Below are positions 1 to 6,797 of a DNA stretch of 19,208 nucleotides, one piece after another (position 1 is the stretch's first letter; every line of letters starts with the position of its first letter). The stretch is from Verrucomicrobiota bacterium (GTDB taxonomy: Bacteria; Verrucomicrobiota; Verrucomicrobiia; Opitutales; Opitutaceae): positions 1 to 19,208 of the forward strand of contig JAEWNN010000195.1 of assembly GCA_023457035.1 (NCBI GenBank), given 5' to 3'. A program made the position numbers and the translations under genes. Below the pieces are notes generated by a model. It made no database searches and had not been told where the DNA came from. It saw only the letters and a program-made list of their open reading frames with translations.

Positions 1-430
1 GTGTGGCGCTGGTGGACGCGGGGGCGGGCTCTGCGAGCGGTGGCGGTTCGGCGGCGAGGGCAAAGGGCTCCGCCGGGACTGGCAGCGGTGGCGGTGCGGG
101 CGGCTCGGATGCAGCGGCCGGAGGCGCGGGGGGGAATGGTGCGGTTACCGAGAGCGGTGGTGGGACCGGGAGGATGGTGGCCGCAGCCGGTGGCGGCTCG
201 GCGGCCGGCGTGGTGGGCGACTCGGCGCCGGGTGTCGGCGTGGGGCTGGCGGCGGCACCTTCGGCGACGCGGCGCTTGAGCAGCGAGACTTCGAGATGGA
301 GCTCGCGGAGTTGCTCGGCGAGGCGCTCTGTCTCGCGTTGGGCCGAGGAGGCCTTCACCAAGGCGACGATCGGGAACACGAAGACAAATACGACAAGCCC
401 GATCAGGAGGAGAACGAGGAATGCTTCCAT
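1..430 (-). CDS. N-terminal part of a membrane-anchored Pro/Ala-rich protein, possibly DUF2339 family (runs off the window)
   Basis: The frame is open on the minus strand from an ATG at 430-428 to the window edge, giving 143 residues without a stop. Residues 2-25 form one hydrophobic helix (MEAFLVLLLIGLVV, then VFVFPIVALV). Residues 27-57 form a charged amphipathic stretch rich in Glu, Arg, Gln and Leu that looks like a short coiled coil. From about residue 60 the chain is a low-complexity linker of Pro, Ala, Glu and Thr. An N-terminal anchor, short coiled coil and Pro-rich linker is the usual start of large multi-spanning DUF2339 proteins, whose membrane domain would lie beyond the window. 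TonB- or FtsN-like anchored proteins have a similar beginning, so the family is inferred only from architecture. No clear Shine-Dalgarno motif precedes the ATG. The gene lies 171 bases downstream of ispD on the same strand; that gap shows no other gene. Confidence 0.6.
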   Translation of the reverse strand, partial: MEAFLVLLLIGLVVFVFVFPIVALVKASSAQRETERLAEQLRELHLEVSLLKRRVAEGAAASPTPTPGAESPTTPAAEPPPAAATILPVPPPLSVTAPFPPAPPAAASEPPAPPPLPVPAEPFALAAEPPPLAEPAPASTSAT

Positions 431-601
431 GGGGTTGCGCCACCGCGCCCGCGCACGCTTGCAGAAGGACACGGCGGAGCAAGCCGGCAAAGGCATGCCC
501 GCGAAATGACCGAGCGGGCGCGCGGCGGCACCAAGGACCGCGCACGCAGAGTCGCAGACGCCATGGGCGCTGCGATCAAGAGCGCGGCGTGGCGTGTCCG
601 T

Positions 602-1330
602 TCAGCGCTTGCGGGCCTTGGGCGCGCGCTCGGCGAGGAGGAATTCGGCGTAGGCGAGGTCGCGCGGCGTGGTGAGCTTCGGATTGGGCTCGGGGTTCTC
701 GTAGAAGAACACCGGCTGGCCGGCGAACTCCATGGCCTGGGCGTCGTCGGTCACCCGGCGCGTCTCCTCGATCGCGTGGTAGGCGGCGAGGATCTCGGCG
801 CGGCGGAAGATCTGCGGTGTCTCCGTGGCCCAGAGACGGCTGCGCTCCAGCGTGCGCGCGCCGACGGCTTCGTCGGGGTCGGCGGCGGTCGGGAGTTCCT
901 TGATCGTGTCGGCCACGCGATGGGCGAAGACGGCGGAGCCGCGGCGCTTGGCCAGCGAGGCGAAGCGGCGGATGAGCGGGGCGCGGACCATCGGGCGCGC
1001 GGCGTCGTGGATGAACACCCACTCGATGGACGGCGGCAGCGCCTCGAGGGCGTGCCGGACCGACTCCTGGCGCTCGACGCCGCCGCGCACGTAGATGATG
1101 CGCTGGGCGGGCGAGAGGCGCAGCGTGCGCACGGCCTTCTCAAGCTGGCGTTTCTGCGCGACCGAGCGGAAGACGAAGACGAAGGTCGCGGTGAGCCCGC
1201 TCTCGACGAAGGCCTCGACGGAATGGAGGAACACCGGCTTGCCGGCGACCTTGGCGAGGACCTTGTCGTCGGCGACGGCCTTCATGCGGGTGCCGCGGCC
1301 GGCACACAGGAAGATGGCGGCGGAGCTCAT
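602..1330 (-). CDS. ispD: 2-C-methyl-D-erythritol 4-phosphate cytidylyltransferase
   Basis: Third enzyme of the cytoplasmic MEP isoprenoid pathway; it joins CTP and methylerythritol phosphate to give CDP-methylerythritol. The 242-residue protein matches IspD along its whole length, close to the family's usual 230-240. The N-terminal nucleotide-binding loop is CAGRGTRMK (residues 9-17) with Arg15, followed by Lys23, in the positions of the catalytic Arg and Lys of E. coli IspD. Further family motifs are HDAARP (108-113), ETPQIFRR (170-177), VTDDAQAMEF (193-202) and a C-terminal substrate Lys in PNPKLT (215-220). The start was chosen at the ATG immediately before SSAAIFLCAG. The longer open frame upstream would overlap pyrF and adds no homologous sequence. 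The start lies four bases after the pyrF stop, so the two genes are almost certainly co-transcribed. Confidence 0.95.
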   Translation of the reverse strand: MSSAAIFLCAGRGTRMKAVADDKVLAKVAGKPVFLHSVEAFVESGLTATFVFVFRSVAQKRQLEKAVRTLRLSPAQRIIYVRGGVERQESVRHALEALPPSIEWVFIHDAARPMVRAPLIRRFASLAKRRGSAVFAHRVADTIKELPTAADPDEAVGARTLERSRLWATETPQIFRRAEILAAYHAIEETRRVTDDAQAMEFAGQPVFFYENPEPNPKLTTPRDLAYAEFLLAERAPKARKR

Positions 1331-1334
1331 GCGG

Positions 1335-2027
1335 TCAGCAACCGAGTTCGCGCAGGATGCGGGCGGCGGCGTCGGCCGGGTTGGCGGCGCGGAGGATCGG
1401 GCGGCCGACGACGATGAAGTTGGAGCCGGCGCGGGCCGCATCGGCGGGAGTCATGACGCGTTTCTGCTCGTCCTGTGCGGCATCCGCGGGGCGGACACCG
1501 GGGGTGACGAGTTGCACGGTGGGCGGGAGCGCGGCGCGCAGCGGGGCGACTTCGTGCGGGGAGCAGACCAGGCCGGACATGCCGGCGGTGGCGGCGAGGC
1601 GGGCGAGGCGCTCGACCTGGGCGGCGGCGGAGCCGGGGACGCCGGTGCCGTTGAGTGCGGCGTCGTCCATCGAGGTGAGGACGGTGACGCCGAGCAGGAG
1701 CAGGTCGGGCTTGTGCTGGCGCTGGGCCTTGACGGCCCACTCCATCATCTCGCGGCCGCCGGAGGTGTGGAGCGTGAGCATGCCGATGGGCAGCGGCGCG
1801 AGGGACTGGACGGCCTTGGCGACGGTGTTGGGGATGTCGTGGAGCTTGAGATCGAGGAAGACGTTGAAGCCCTGGTCGGCGATGCGGCGCACGTAGTCGG
1901 GGCCGTAGGCGGTGAACATCTGGAGGCCGATCTTGACCCAGCGGAGCCGGCCGGAGAGCTGGCGGAGAATCGGGTCCGCTTCTTCGGCGGTTTCGCAATC
2001 GAGGGCGAGAATTAGGTCGCAGTTCAT
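1335..2027 (-). CDS. pyrF: Orotidine 5'-phosphate decarboxylase
   Basis: Decarboxylates OMP to UMP, the last step of de novo pyrimidine synthesis, in the cytoplasm. The 230-residue length is typical of the short bacterial family. Residues seen include ALDC (8-11), Lys32 in VKIG, the catalytic D-x-K-x-x-D array in FLDLKLHDIPNTV (Asp59, Lys61, Asp64), TLHTSGG (85-91), VTVLTSMDD (114-122) and the phosphate-binding VVGRPI near the C terminus (Arg209). The start was placed at the ATG before NCDLILALDC, because the 19 extra residues of the longer frame lie outside the conserved fold. No Shine-Dalgarno motif is visible; the upstream bases read GCGCCTCC. It heads a two-gene unit with ispD and is divergent from ispE across only 47 bases, so the promoters of both units must overlap or lie inside the neighbouring genes. 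Confidence 0.96.
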   Translation of the reverse strand: MNCDLILALDCETAEEADPILRQLSGRLRWVKIGLQMFTAYGPDYVRRIADQGFNVFLDLKLHDIPNTVAKAVQSLAPLPIGMLTLHTSGGREMMEWAVKAQRQHKPDLLLLGVTVLTSMDDAALNGTGVPGSAAAQVERLARLAATAGMSGLVCSPHEVAPLRAALPPTVQLVTPGVRPADAAQDEQKRVMTPADAARAGSNFIVVGRPILRAANPADAAARILRELGC

Positions 2028-2074
2028 GGAGGCGCGTTCGTACGTTTTGGCGTTCCACCGCAGCGTTTTTCCCT

Positions 2075-2977
2075 GTGAACGCAAGCCCTTCGATCGCCGT
2101 CTTCGCGCCCGCCAAACTGAACCTGTTTCTCGCCGTCACCGGGCGGCGGGCGGACGGGTTCCACGATCTGGTCTCGCTGGTCGCTCCGTTGGATTTTGGC
2201 GACACGCTGCAGCTCGTGCCGCTCGGCCCGGCGGGGGACGGTGCGGACGAACTGGTGTGCGAGGCGCCCGGGGTGCCGACCGATGCGAGCAATCTCGTGC
2301 TCAAGGCCGCAGCGGCGTGGCGCGCGGCGGGCGGGCGGGCGCCGCGGGTGCGTTTCGTCATTGAAAAGCGAACACCCTCCGGGGCCGGGATGGGCGGCGG
2401 CAGCAGCGACGCGGTCGCGGCGTTGCGCGGGCTGCAGCGGCTAGCCGAGGCGCCGTTGCCCGAGGAGGGACTGGCGGCGGTGGCGGCCGGGCTCGGCTCC
2501 GACTGCCCGCTGTTCCTGGCCGGGGCGCCGACGATCATGCGCGGGCGCGGCGACCGCCTCGAATTTCTGGCGACGGCGGAGCGGACGCGACTGACGGGGC
2601 GGCGGGTGCTGGTGTGCCGGCCCGGCTTCGGGATCGAGACGCCGTGGGCGTATGGCCGGCTGGTGGCCGGCGCGCCGGAGAGCTACACGCCGGTCGCGGC
2701 GGCCGAGGCGCGGCTGGTGGCGTGGCGACGCGGCGAACTGGAGCTGGAGGGAGTGCTGGCGAATTCGTTCGAACCGGTGGCGTTCGGGAAGTATCTCGCG
2801 TTGCCGGCCTTGGCGGAGCGGTTGCGCGCGCGGTGCGGGCTGCGGCTGCATCTGACCGGAAGCGGCAGCGCGTGCTTCGCGTTGCTGCCGCCGGACGGGG
2901 ACGGGACGGCCGCACTCGAGCAGGTCCGTTCGGCATGGGGCGTAGAGGCGTTTGTCGCGACGGCCCGGTTGGGTTGA
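2075..2977 (+). CDS. ispE: 4-diphosphocytidyl-2-C-methyl-D-erythritol kinase
   Basis: GHMP-family kinase that phosphorylates the 2-hydroxyl of CDP-methylerythritol with ATP, the step after IspD in the MEP pathway. The 300-residue protein shows the N-terminal signature APAKLNLFLAVTGRRADGFHDL (catalytic Lys14), the glycine-rich ATP loop PSGAGMGGGSSDA (101-113), GSDCPLFL (141-148) with the likely catalytic Asp143, and the C-terminal GHMP motif LTGSGSACFAL (260-270). The start is GTG at 2075, which begins only 11 codons before the conserved core; no ATG lies closer in frame and no Shine-Dalgarno motif is present. The gene is divergent from pyrF-ispD. Its product acts directly on the IspD product, so the locus groups two consecutive pathway steps on opposite strands. 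Confidence 0.96.
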   Translation: MNASPSIAVFAPAKLNLFLAVTGRRADGFHDLVSLVAPLDFGDTLQLVPLGPAGDGADELVCEAPGVPTDASNLVLKAAAAWRAAGGRAPRVRFVIEKRTPSGAGMGGGSSDAVAALRGLQRLAEAPLPEEGLAAVAAGLGSDCPLFLAGAPTIMRGRGDRLEFLATAERTRLTGRRVLVCRPGFGIETPWAYGRLVAGAPESYTPVAAAEARLVAWRRGELELEGVLANSFEPVAFGKYLALPALAERLRARCGLRLHLTGSGSACFALLPPDGDGTAALEQVRSAWGVEAFVATARLG

Positions 2978-3070
2978 TCCGGTAAACGCGGTTGACGGTA
3001 CCGGAGCGGCGGGCTTTGACTTCGTCGTCGCCCGCCATCGTTCGACCCGCGACCACCCTTCGAAATTCGC

Positions 3071-4843
3071 ATGGACAAGACCGCCCCCACCGAAACCGTC
3101 GTCAAGGGTATCGCTGCGTCCCAAGGGATCGCGTACGGACAGATCTTCCTCTACGTGCAGAAGGACCTGGACCTGCCGCAGTTCCAGATCGATCCGGCGC
3201 GGCGGGTGGAGGAGATCGCGCGCTTCGACCGGGCGCTGCTGGAGACGCGCAAGGAGATCACGCGGGTGCGGGCCGAGGTGGCCAGGAACCTGGGCGAGGA
3301 CGAAGCCCGGATCTTCGACGCGCACCTGATGGTGCTCGAGGACCAGGCGCTGATCGGCGAGACGATCCGGGAGATGGAGAACACGGGCCTGAACATCGAG
3401 GCCTGTTTCCACCGCGTGTCGCAGCGCTACGTGAAGGCTTTCGAGGAGATCCCGGACGAGTACCTGCGCGAGCGGGTGGCCGACATCCGCGATGTCTCCA
3501 AGCGGGTGTTGCACGCGTTGCTCGGGCAGGCGGCGGCGAGCCTGGGCTCGATGCTGCAGAACCGCATCGTGGCCGCCAACGACATCAGCCCCTCGGACGC
3601 CGCCAGCATCGACCGCAGCAACGTGCTCGGCATCGTGACCGAGGGCGGCAGCCGCACGAGCCACGCGGTGATCGTGGCGCGCTCCCTGAAGGTCCCGGCG
3701 ATCGTCGGGGCGGCGGGCATCGCGGCCCAGGCGCGCGACGGCGCGTGGGCGATCCTCGACGGGTACGACGGCCTGGTGATCCTCAACCCGACCGAGCAGA
3801 CGCTCTTCCGCTACGGCAAGCTCCAGGAGAAACGCCGCTCGGTCGAGTCGCGCATCATGTCGGTCAGTCGCCTGCCGGCGGAGACGCAGGACGGGGTGCG
3901 GGTGACGCTGCTGGCCAACATCGAGAAGGCCGACGAGGTGGAGCTGGTGCGCAACTACCAGGCCGACGGCGTGGGGCTGTACCGCACGGAGTATCTTTTC
4001 CTCAACGCCGAGCACCTGCCCGACGAGGAGCAGCAGTTCACCGCCTACGCGGCGGTGGCGCAGGGGCTGGCGCCGTTGCCGGTGGTGCTGCGCACGCTCG
4101 ATCTCGGCGGCGACAAGGCCGACCTGGGGGGCGTGGCCCGGATCGAGAGCGAGGCGAATCCGTTCCTCGGATTCCGGGCGATCCGCATCTGCCTCGAGAG
4201 CCCCGAGTTCTTCAAGAAGCAGCTGCGGGCGGCGCTGCGCGCCAGCGCGTTCGGCAACGTGCAGATCATGTATCCGATGATCAGCGGGTCCGACGAGGTC
4301 GCCCAGGCGAACCGGCTGCTGGAGGAGGCGAAGCGGGAGCTGGCGGAGCGGGGACAGGCCTTCGATCCGCAGGTGAAGGTCGGCAGCATGATCGAGATCC
4401 CGAGCGCCGCGGCCACGATGGATCTGCTCTGCGCGGAGTGCGACTTCTTCTCGGTCGGTACCAACGACCTGATCCAGTACACGCTGGCGATCGACCGGCT
4501 CAACGTGCGCATCGCGCACCTCTACCAGCCGACGCACCCGGCGATGCTGCGCACGCTGCGCACGATCTTCAGCGAGGCCGCCCGCAACAAGCGGCCCGCC
4601 GGCGTGTGCGGCGAGATGGCCGGCGATCCGATCTACACCGGGCTGCTGCTCGGCCTCGGGGCGACGAGCCTGAGCATGGCTCCGCCGCTCATCCCGACCG
4701 TGAAGTACCTGGTGCGGAACCTGAAGATGGCCGACGCGCGCAAGTTCGCGAAGGAGATGCTCGAGCTGCGCGACGCGCGGGAGATCCAGGCGCGGTGCGA
4801 GGAGTTCTACCGCGAACGGACCAAGGAGCTTTCGCTCGGTTGA
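3071..4843 (+). CDS. ptsI: Phosphoenolpyruvate-protein phosphotransferase (PTS enzyme I)
   Basis: Cytoplasmic enzyme I autophosphorylates from PEP and passes the phosphate to HPr, starting the phosphotransferase cascade. The 590 residues are full length. The N-terminal part holds the HPr-binding helical domain and the swivelling domain with GGSRTSHAVIVARS, in which His198 is the phosphorylated residue. The C-terminal PEP-binding barrel shows GVGLYRTEYLF (Arg305), RTLDLGGDK (Arg341), NPFLGFRAIRICL, IMYPMIS, the metal ligands in GSMIEIPSA (Glu441) and GTNDLIQYTLAIDR (Asp465), and the proton donor Cys513 in AGVCGEMAGDP. No GAF domain precedes it, so this is PtsI and not the nitrogen-PTS PtsP. 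ptsH and sugar permease genes are not in the window, so it may serve a scattered or regulatory PTS. It follows ispE after 93 bases with no recognisable promoter or Shine-Dalgarno motif. Confidence 0.96.
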   Translation: MDKTAPTETVVKGIAASQGIAYGQIFLYVQKDLDLPQFQIDPARRVEEIARFDRALLETRKEITRVRAEVARNLGEDEARIFDAHLMVLEDQALIGETIREMENTGLNIEACFHRVSQRYVKAFEEIPDEYLRERVADIRDVSKRVLHALLGQAAASLGSMLQNRIVAANDISPSDAASIDRSNVLGIVTEGGSRTSHAVIVARSLKVPAIVGAAGIAAQARDGAWAILDGYDGLVILNPTEQTLFRYGKLQEKRRSVESRIMSVSRLPAETQDGVRVTLLANIEKADEVELVRNYQADGVGLYRTEYLFLNAEHLPDEEQQFTAYAAVAQGLAPLPVVLRTLDLGGDKADLGGVARIESEANPFLGFRAIRICLESPEFFKKQLRAALRASAFGNVQIMYPMISGSDEVAQANRLLEEAKRELAERGQAFDPQVKVGSMIEIPSAAATMDLLCAECDFFSVGTNDLIQYTLAIDRLNVRIAHLYQPTHPAMLRTLRTIFSEAARNKRPAGVCGEMAGDPIYTGLLLGLGATSLSMAPPLIPTVKYLVRNLKMADARKFAKEMLELRDAREIQARCEEFYRERTKELSLG

Positions 4844-4943
4844 GCCGGCGAGCGTTGTGCGGTGCCGGGCGGGGCGAACGTGGCGGGCGTGCGGAAAAGC
4901 GGTGGTCATCCGTGGTGGGGCCGGCTTTGCTGACGCGACCATC

Positions 4944-6566
4944 GTGTTGTTCTCCCCCGACAAACGTTTTGCGCTTCTCGTCCTCGTGCTCACGCCGCTG
5001 CTGGCGTGGCTGAGCTTCCCGACTTCGCGCACGCCGGAGTGCGCGCTGGTGTTCGCGGTGCCGGCGCTGCTGTGGGCGGCGCGGACGCCGGCGTGGCGGC
5101 TGTACGGGTGGACGCTGGCGGTGGCGTGGTCGCTCGCGTGGTTCGTGCTGCTGTTCTGGCTGCACCACGTGACGATCGTCGGGTTGGCGCTGCTGGCGGT
5201 GTTCCTCGGCGGGTACACGGCGCTGTGGTTTTTGGCGGCGCGCTGGGCGTTGCCGCGGGTGGCGGCGGCCCCGGTGGCGCTGCGGGTCGCCGCCCTGCTC
5301 GGGCTGGCGGGGGCGTGGGTGGTGGGAGAATGGATGCGCGGGTGGCTGTTCACCGGTTTTCCGTGGCTGCCGCTGGCGGCGTCGCAATGGCAGCGGCCGC
5401 TGCTGCTCGCGCTCTGCCCGTACACAGGGGCGCACGGCGTGTCGTTTGTGCTGATCCTGATGAACCTCGGGGCGGCGGCCTGGGTCGCGCGGCTGGTCAC
5501 GGCGCCCTACACGGAGCGGCGGCGGTGGTTCACGCCGGAGTTCACGGTGGCGCTGGTGGCGCTGCTGGCGGGTACGCTCGGCCTGGCGGGCGAGCTGCTG
5601 CACCAATCTCGCCGTCCGTGGGTGAGCGTGGGGCTGGTGCAGCCGTACATCCCGCAGACGTTGAAGTGGGACCCGGCGGCGGCGCGGGAGAACCTGCGCA
5701 TCCTGGAGGCGGAGACGGCGAAGGTCGCCGCGGGGCGCCCGGACCTGCTGCTGTGGCCGGAGGCGGCGGTGCCGTACATCATGAAGGTGCAGCCGCAGCT
5801 GGCGGGGTGGTTCGAGGCGCAGGCGAAAGGCGCCGGCGCGCCGCTGCTGAGCGGCGTGGTGGTGATGGAGGACGCGCACCTGCCGACGGAGCGCTGGTTC
5901 AACGCGGCGGCGGCGATCGACCCCGAGCGGGGGGTGCAGCCGGAGTACTACGCGAAGCGGCACCTCGTGCCGTTCGGCGAGTACGTGCCGCTGCACGCGG
6001 TGTTCGGCTGGCTGAAGAAGTTCGTGCCGATCGGCGACGATTTCCGGGCCGGGACCAACGCGCGGCCGCTGGTGCTCTCGACGCAGGGCGGCCCGGTCGC
6101 CGCCGGCGTGCTGATCTGCTACGAGGACGTCTTCCCGGACCTGTCTCGTGCGAGCGTGGCGGCGGGGGCGGAGGTGCTGGTGAATCTGACCAACAACGCC
6201 TGGTATGGCGAGGGGGCGGCCGCCTACCAGCACGCGGCGCATTCAGCGCTGCGGGCCGCGGAGACACGCCGGCCGGTGGTGCGCGTGGGCAACGGCGGCT
6301 GGAGCGGCTGGTTCGACGAGCACGGCGGGATGCGCGCGGAGCTCACGGATGCGCGCGGCTCGGTGTATTTCCGCGGCGGTGATACGGTGCGGCTCACGCG
6401 CGACGAACGCTGGGTCGGCCGGCTGACGCCCTACGTGGTGCACGGCGACTGGTTCGTGGCCGTGTGTGCGGCACTGGCGGCGTTGGCGGCGCTGCGCGTG
6501 GGGCGGCTGCAACCCGGGGGGACCGCGAAGGTTCAACCCGGGGGGGCGGTGGGCGAGCGTGCGTAG
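4944..6566 (+). CDS. lnt: Apolipoprotein N-acyltransferase
   Basis: Integral inner-membrane enzyme that N-acylates the lipid-modified N-terminal Cys of lipoproteins, the last maturation step before sorting to the outer membrane. The first ~220 residues contain about six hydrophobic segments. The nitrilase-like periplasmic domain follows, with the full catalytic triad: Glu273 in LLWPEAAVPY, Lys338 in YYAKRHLVPFGEYVP and Cys392 in GVLICYED. NLTNNAWYG (414-422) and the conserved ARRP-like stretch (AAETRRPVVR, 438-447) are also present. One hydrophobic helix (about 501-518) closes the protein, as usual for the family. The start is uncertain. The GTG at 4944 was chosen because it directly precedes the first membrane segment; the frame stays open back to 4857, but those residues are Arg/Gly-rich and unlike the family. 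The extreme C terminus carries a short in-frame repeat. Confidence 0.93.
   Translation: MLFSPDKRFALLVLVLTPLLAWLSFPTSRTPECALVFAVPALLWAARTPAWRLYGWTLAVAWSLAWFVLLFWLHHVTIVGLALLAVFLGGYTALWFLAARWALPRVAAAPVALRVAALLGLAGAWVVGEWMRGWLFTGFPWLPLAASQWQRPLLLALCPYTGAHGVSFVLILMNLGAAAWVARLVTAPYTERRRWFTPEFTVALVALLAGTLGLAGELLHQSRRPWVSVGLVQPYIPQTLKWDPAAARENLRILEAETAKVAAGRPDLLLWPEAAVPYIMKVQPQLAGWFEAQAKGAGAPLLSGVVVMEDAHLPTERWFNAAAAIDPERGVQPEYYAKRHLVPFGEYVPLHAVFGWLKKFVPIGDDFRAGTNARPLVLSTQGGPVAAGVLICYEDVFPDLSRASVAAGAEVLVNLTNNAWYGEGAAAYQHAAHSALRAAETRRPVVRVGNGGWSGWFDEHGGMRAELTDARGSVYFRGGDTVRLTRDERWVGRLTPYVVHGDWFVAVCAALAALAALRVGRLQPGGTAKVQPGGAVGERA
6510..6545 (+). repeat. Two in-frame 12-base copies at the 3' end of lnt
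   Basis: CAACCCGGGGGG occurs at 6510-6521 and again at 6534-6545, 24 bases apart and in the same reading frame. It encodes LQPGG and VQPGG eight residues apart in the last 20 residues of Lnt. It looks like a small local duplication within a non-conserved tail. No function is implied. Confidence 0.7.
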
Positions 6567-6666
6567 GGCGTGCGAGGCGGCCGCGACCTATCCGTCTTCT
6601 GCGGCAGCGCACACCGGGTCATGCGTCGCGGGGGGCTTGGCCTTCGGAACCGGTAGGGCGGGGAGA

Positions 6667-6705
6667 GACGCAAAATCGTGTCCGACCGCGACAGGGTTTT
6701 GCGTC
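6667..6705. terminator. Hairpin between convergent genes, candidate bidirectional terminator
   Basis: A perfect 9-bp inverted repeat, GACGCAAAA (6667-6675) and TTTTGCGTC (6697-6705), encloses a second 4-bp stem, TGTC (6679-6682) and GACA (6690-6693). The short region between the two stems is nearly paired. It lies in the spacer where lnt (plus) and the response regulator (minus) converge, as expected for a terminator serving both. No run of T follows on either side, so it is not a classical intrinsic terminator. Termination is inferred from position and shape. Confidence 0.45.
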
Positions 6706-6770
6706 GTGTTCAGGAGATCTCAGCCGGGCGGGAAGGGCTGGGCGACGATGCGGGAAGGCCGGTTTCGGGC

Positions 6771-6787
6771 TCGCACCGGCGGTGCGA
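6771..6787. terminator. Short hairpin just after the response-regulator stop codon
   Basis: TCGCACC-GGC-GGTGCGA is a perfect 7-bp, GC-rich stem with a 3-base loop. It starts 11 bases beyond the stop codon of the minus-strand HD-GYP-like regulator. The position suits a transcript-end structure, but there is no T-run, so it may stabilise the 3' end rather than terminate. Confidence 0.35.
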
Positions 6788-6797
6788 GGGGCGGCGC

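Noticed and set aside
296..1417. 373-residue plus-strand open frame opposite ispD
   Set aside because: Covers the antisense of a complete, motif-bearing IspD and has no recognisable domain.
4857..4943. Lnt start at 4857 adding 29 residues
   Set aside because: The extra residues are Arg/Gly-rich, not membrane-like and not part of the family; the GTG at 4944 precedes the first membrane span.
2441..5500. 1019-residue open frame on the minus strand, antisense to ispE, ptsI and lnt
   Set aside because: Mirror frame of conserved genes; composition is Arg/His/Gln-rich without family motifs.
6640..6710. Possible GEMM-type c-di-GMP riboswitch suggested by a GACGCAAA string near the HD-GYP-like gene
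   Set aside because: The string is simply one arm of the hairpin, the other conserved GEMM elements are missing, and it lies at the 3' side of both flanking genes rather than upstream of one.
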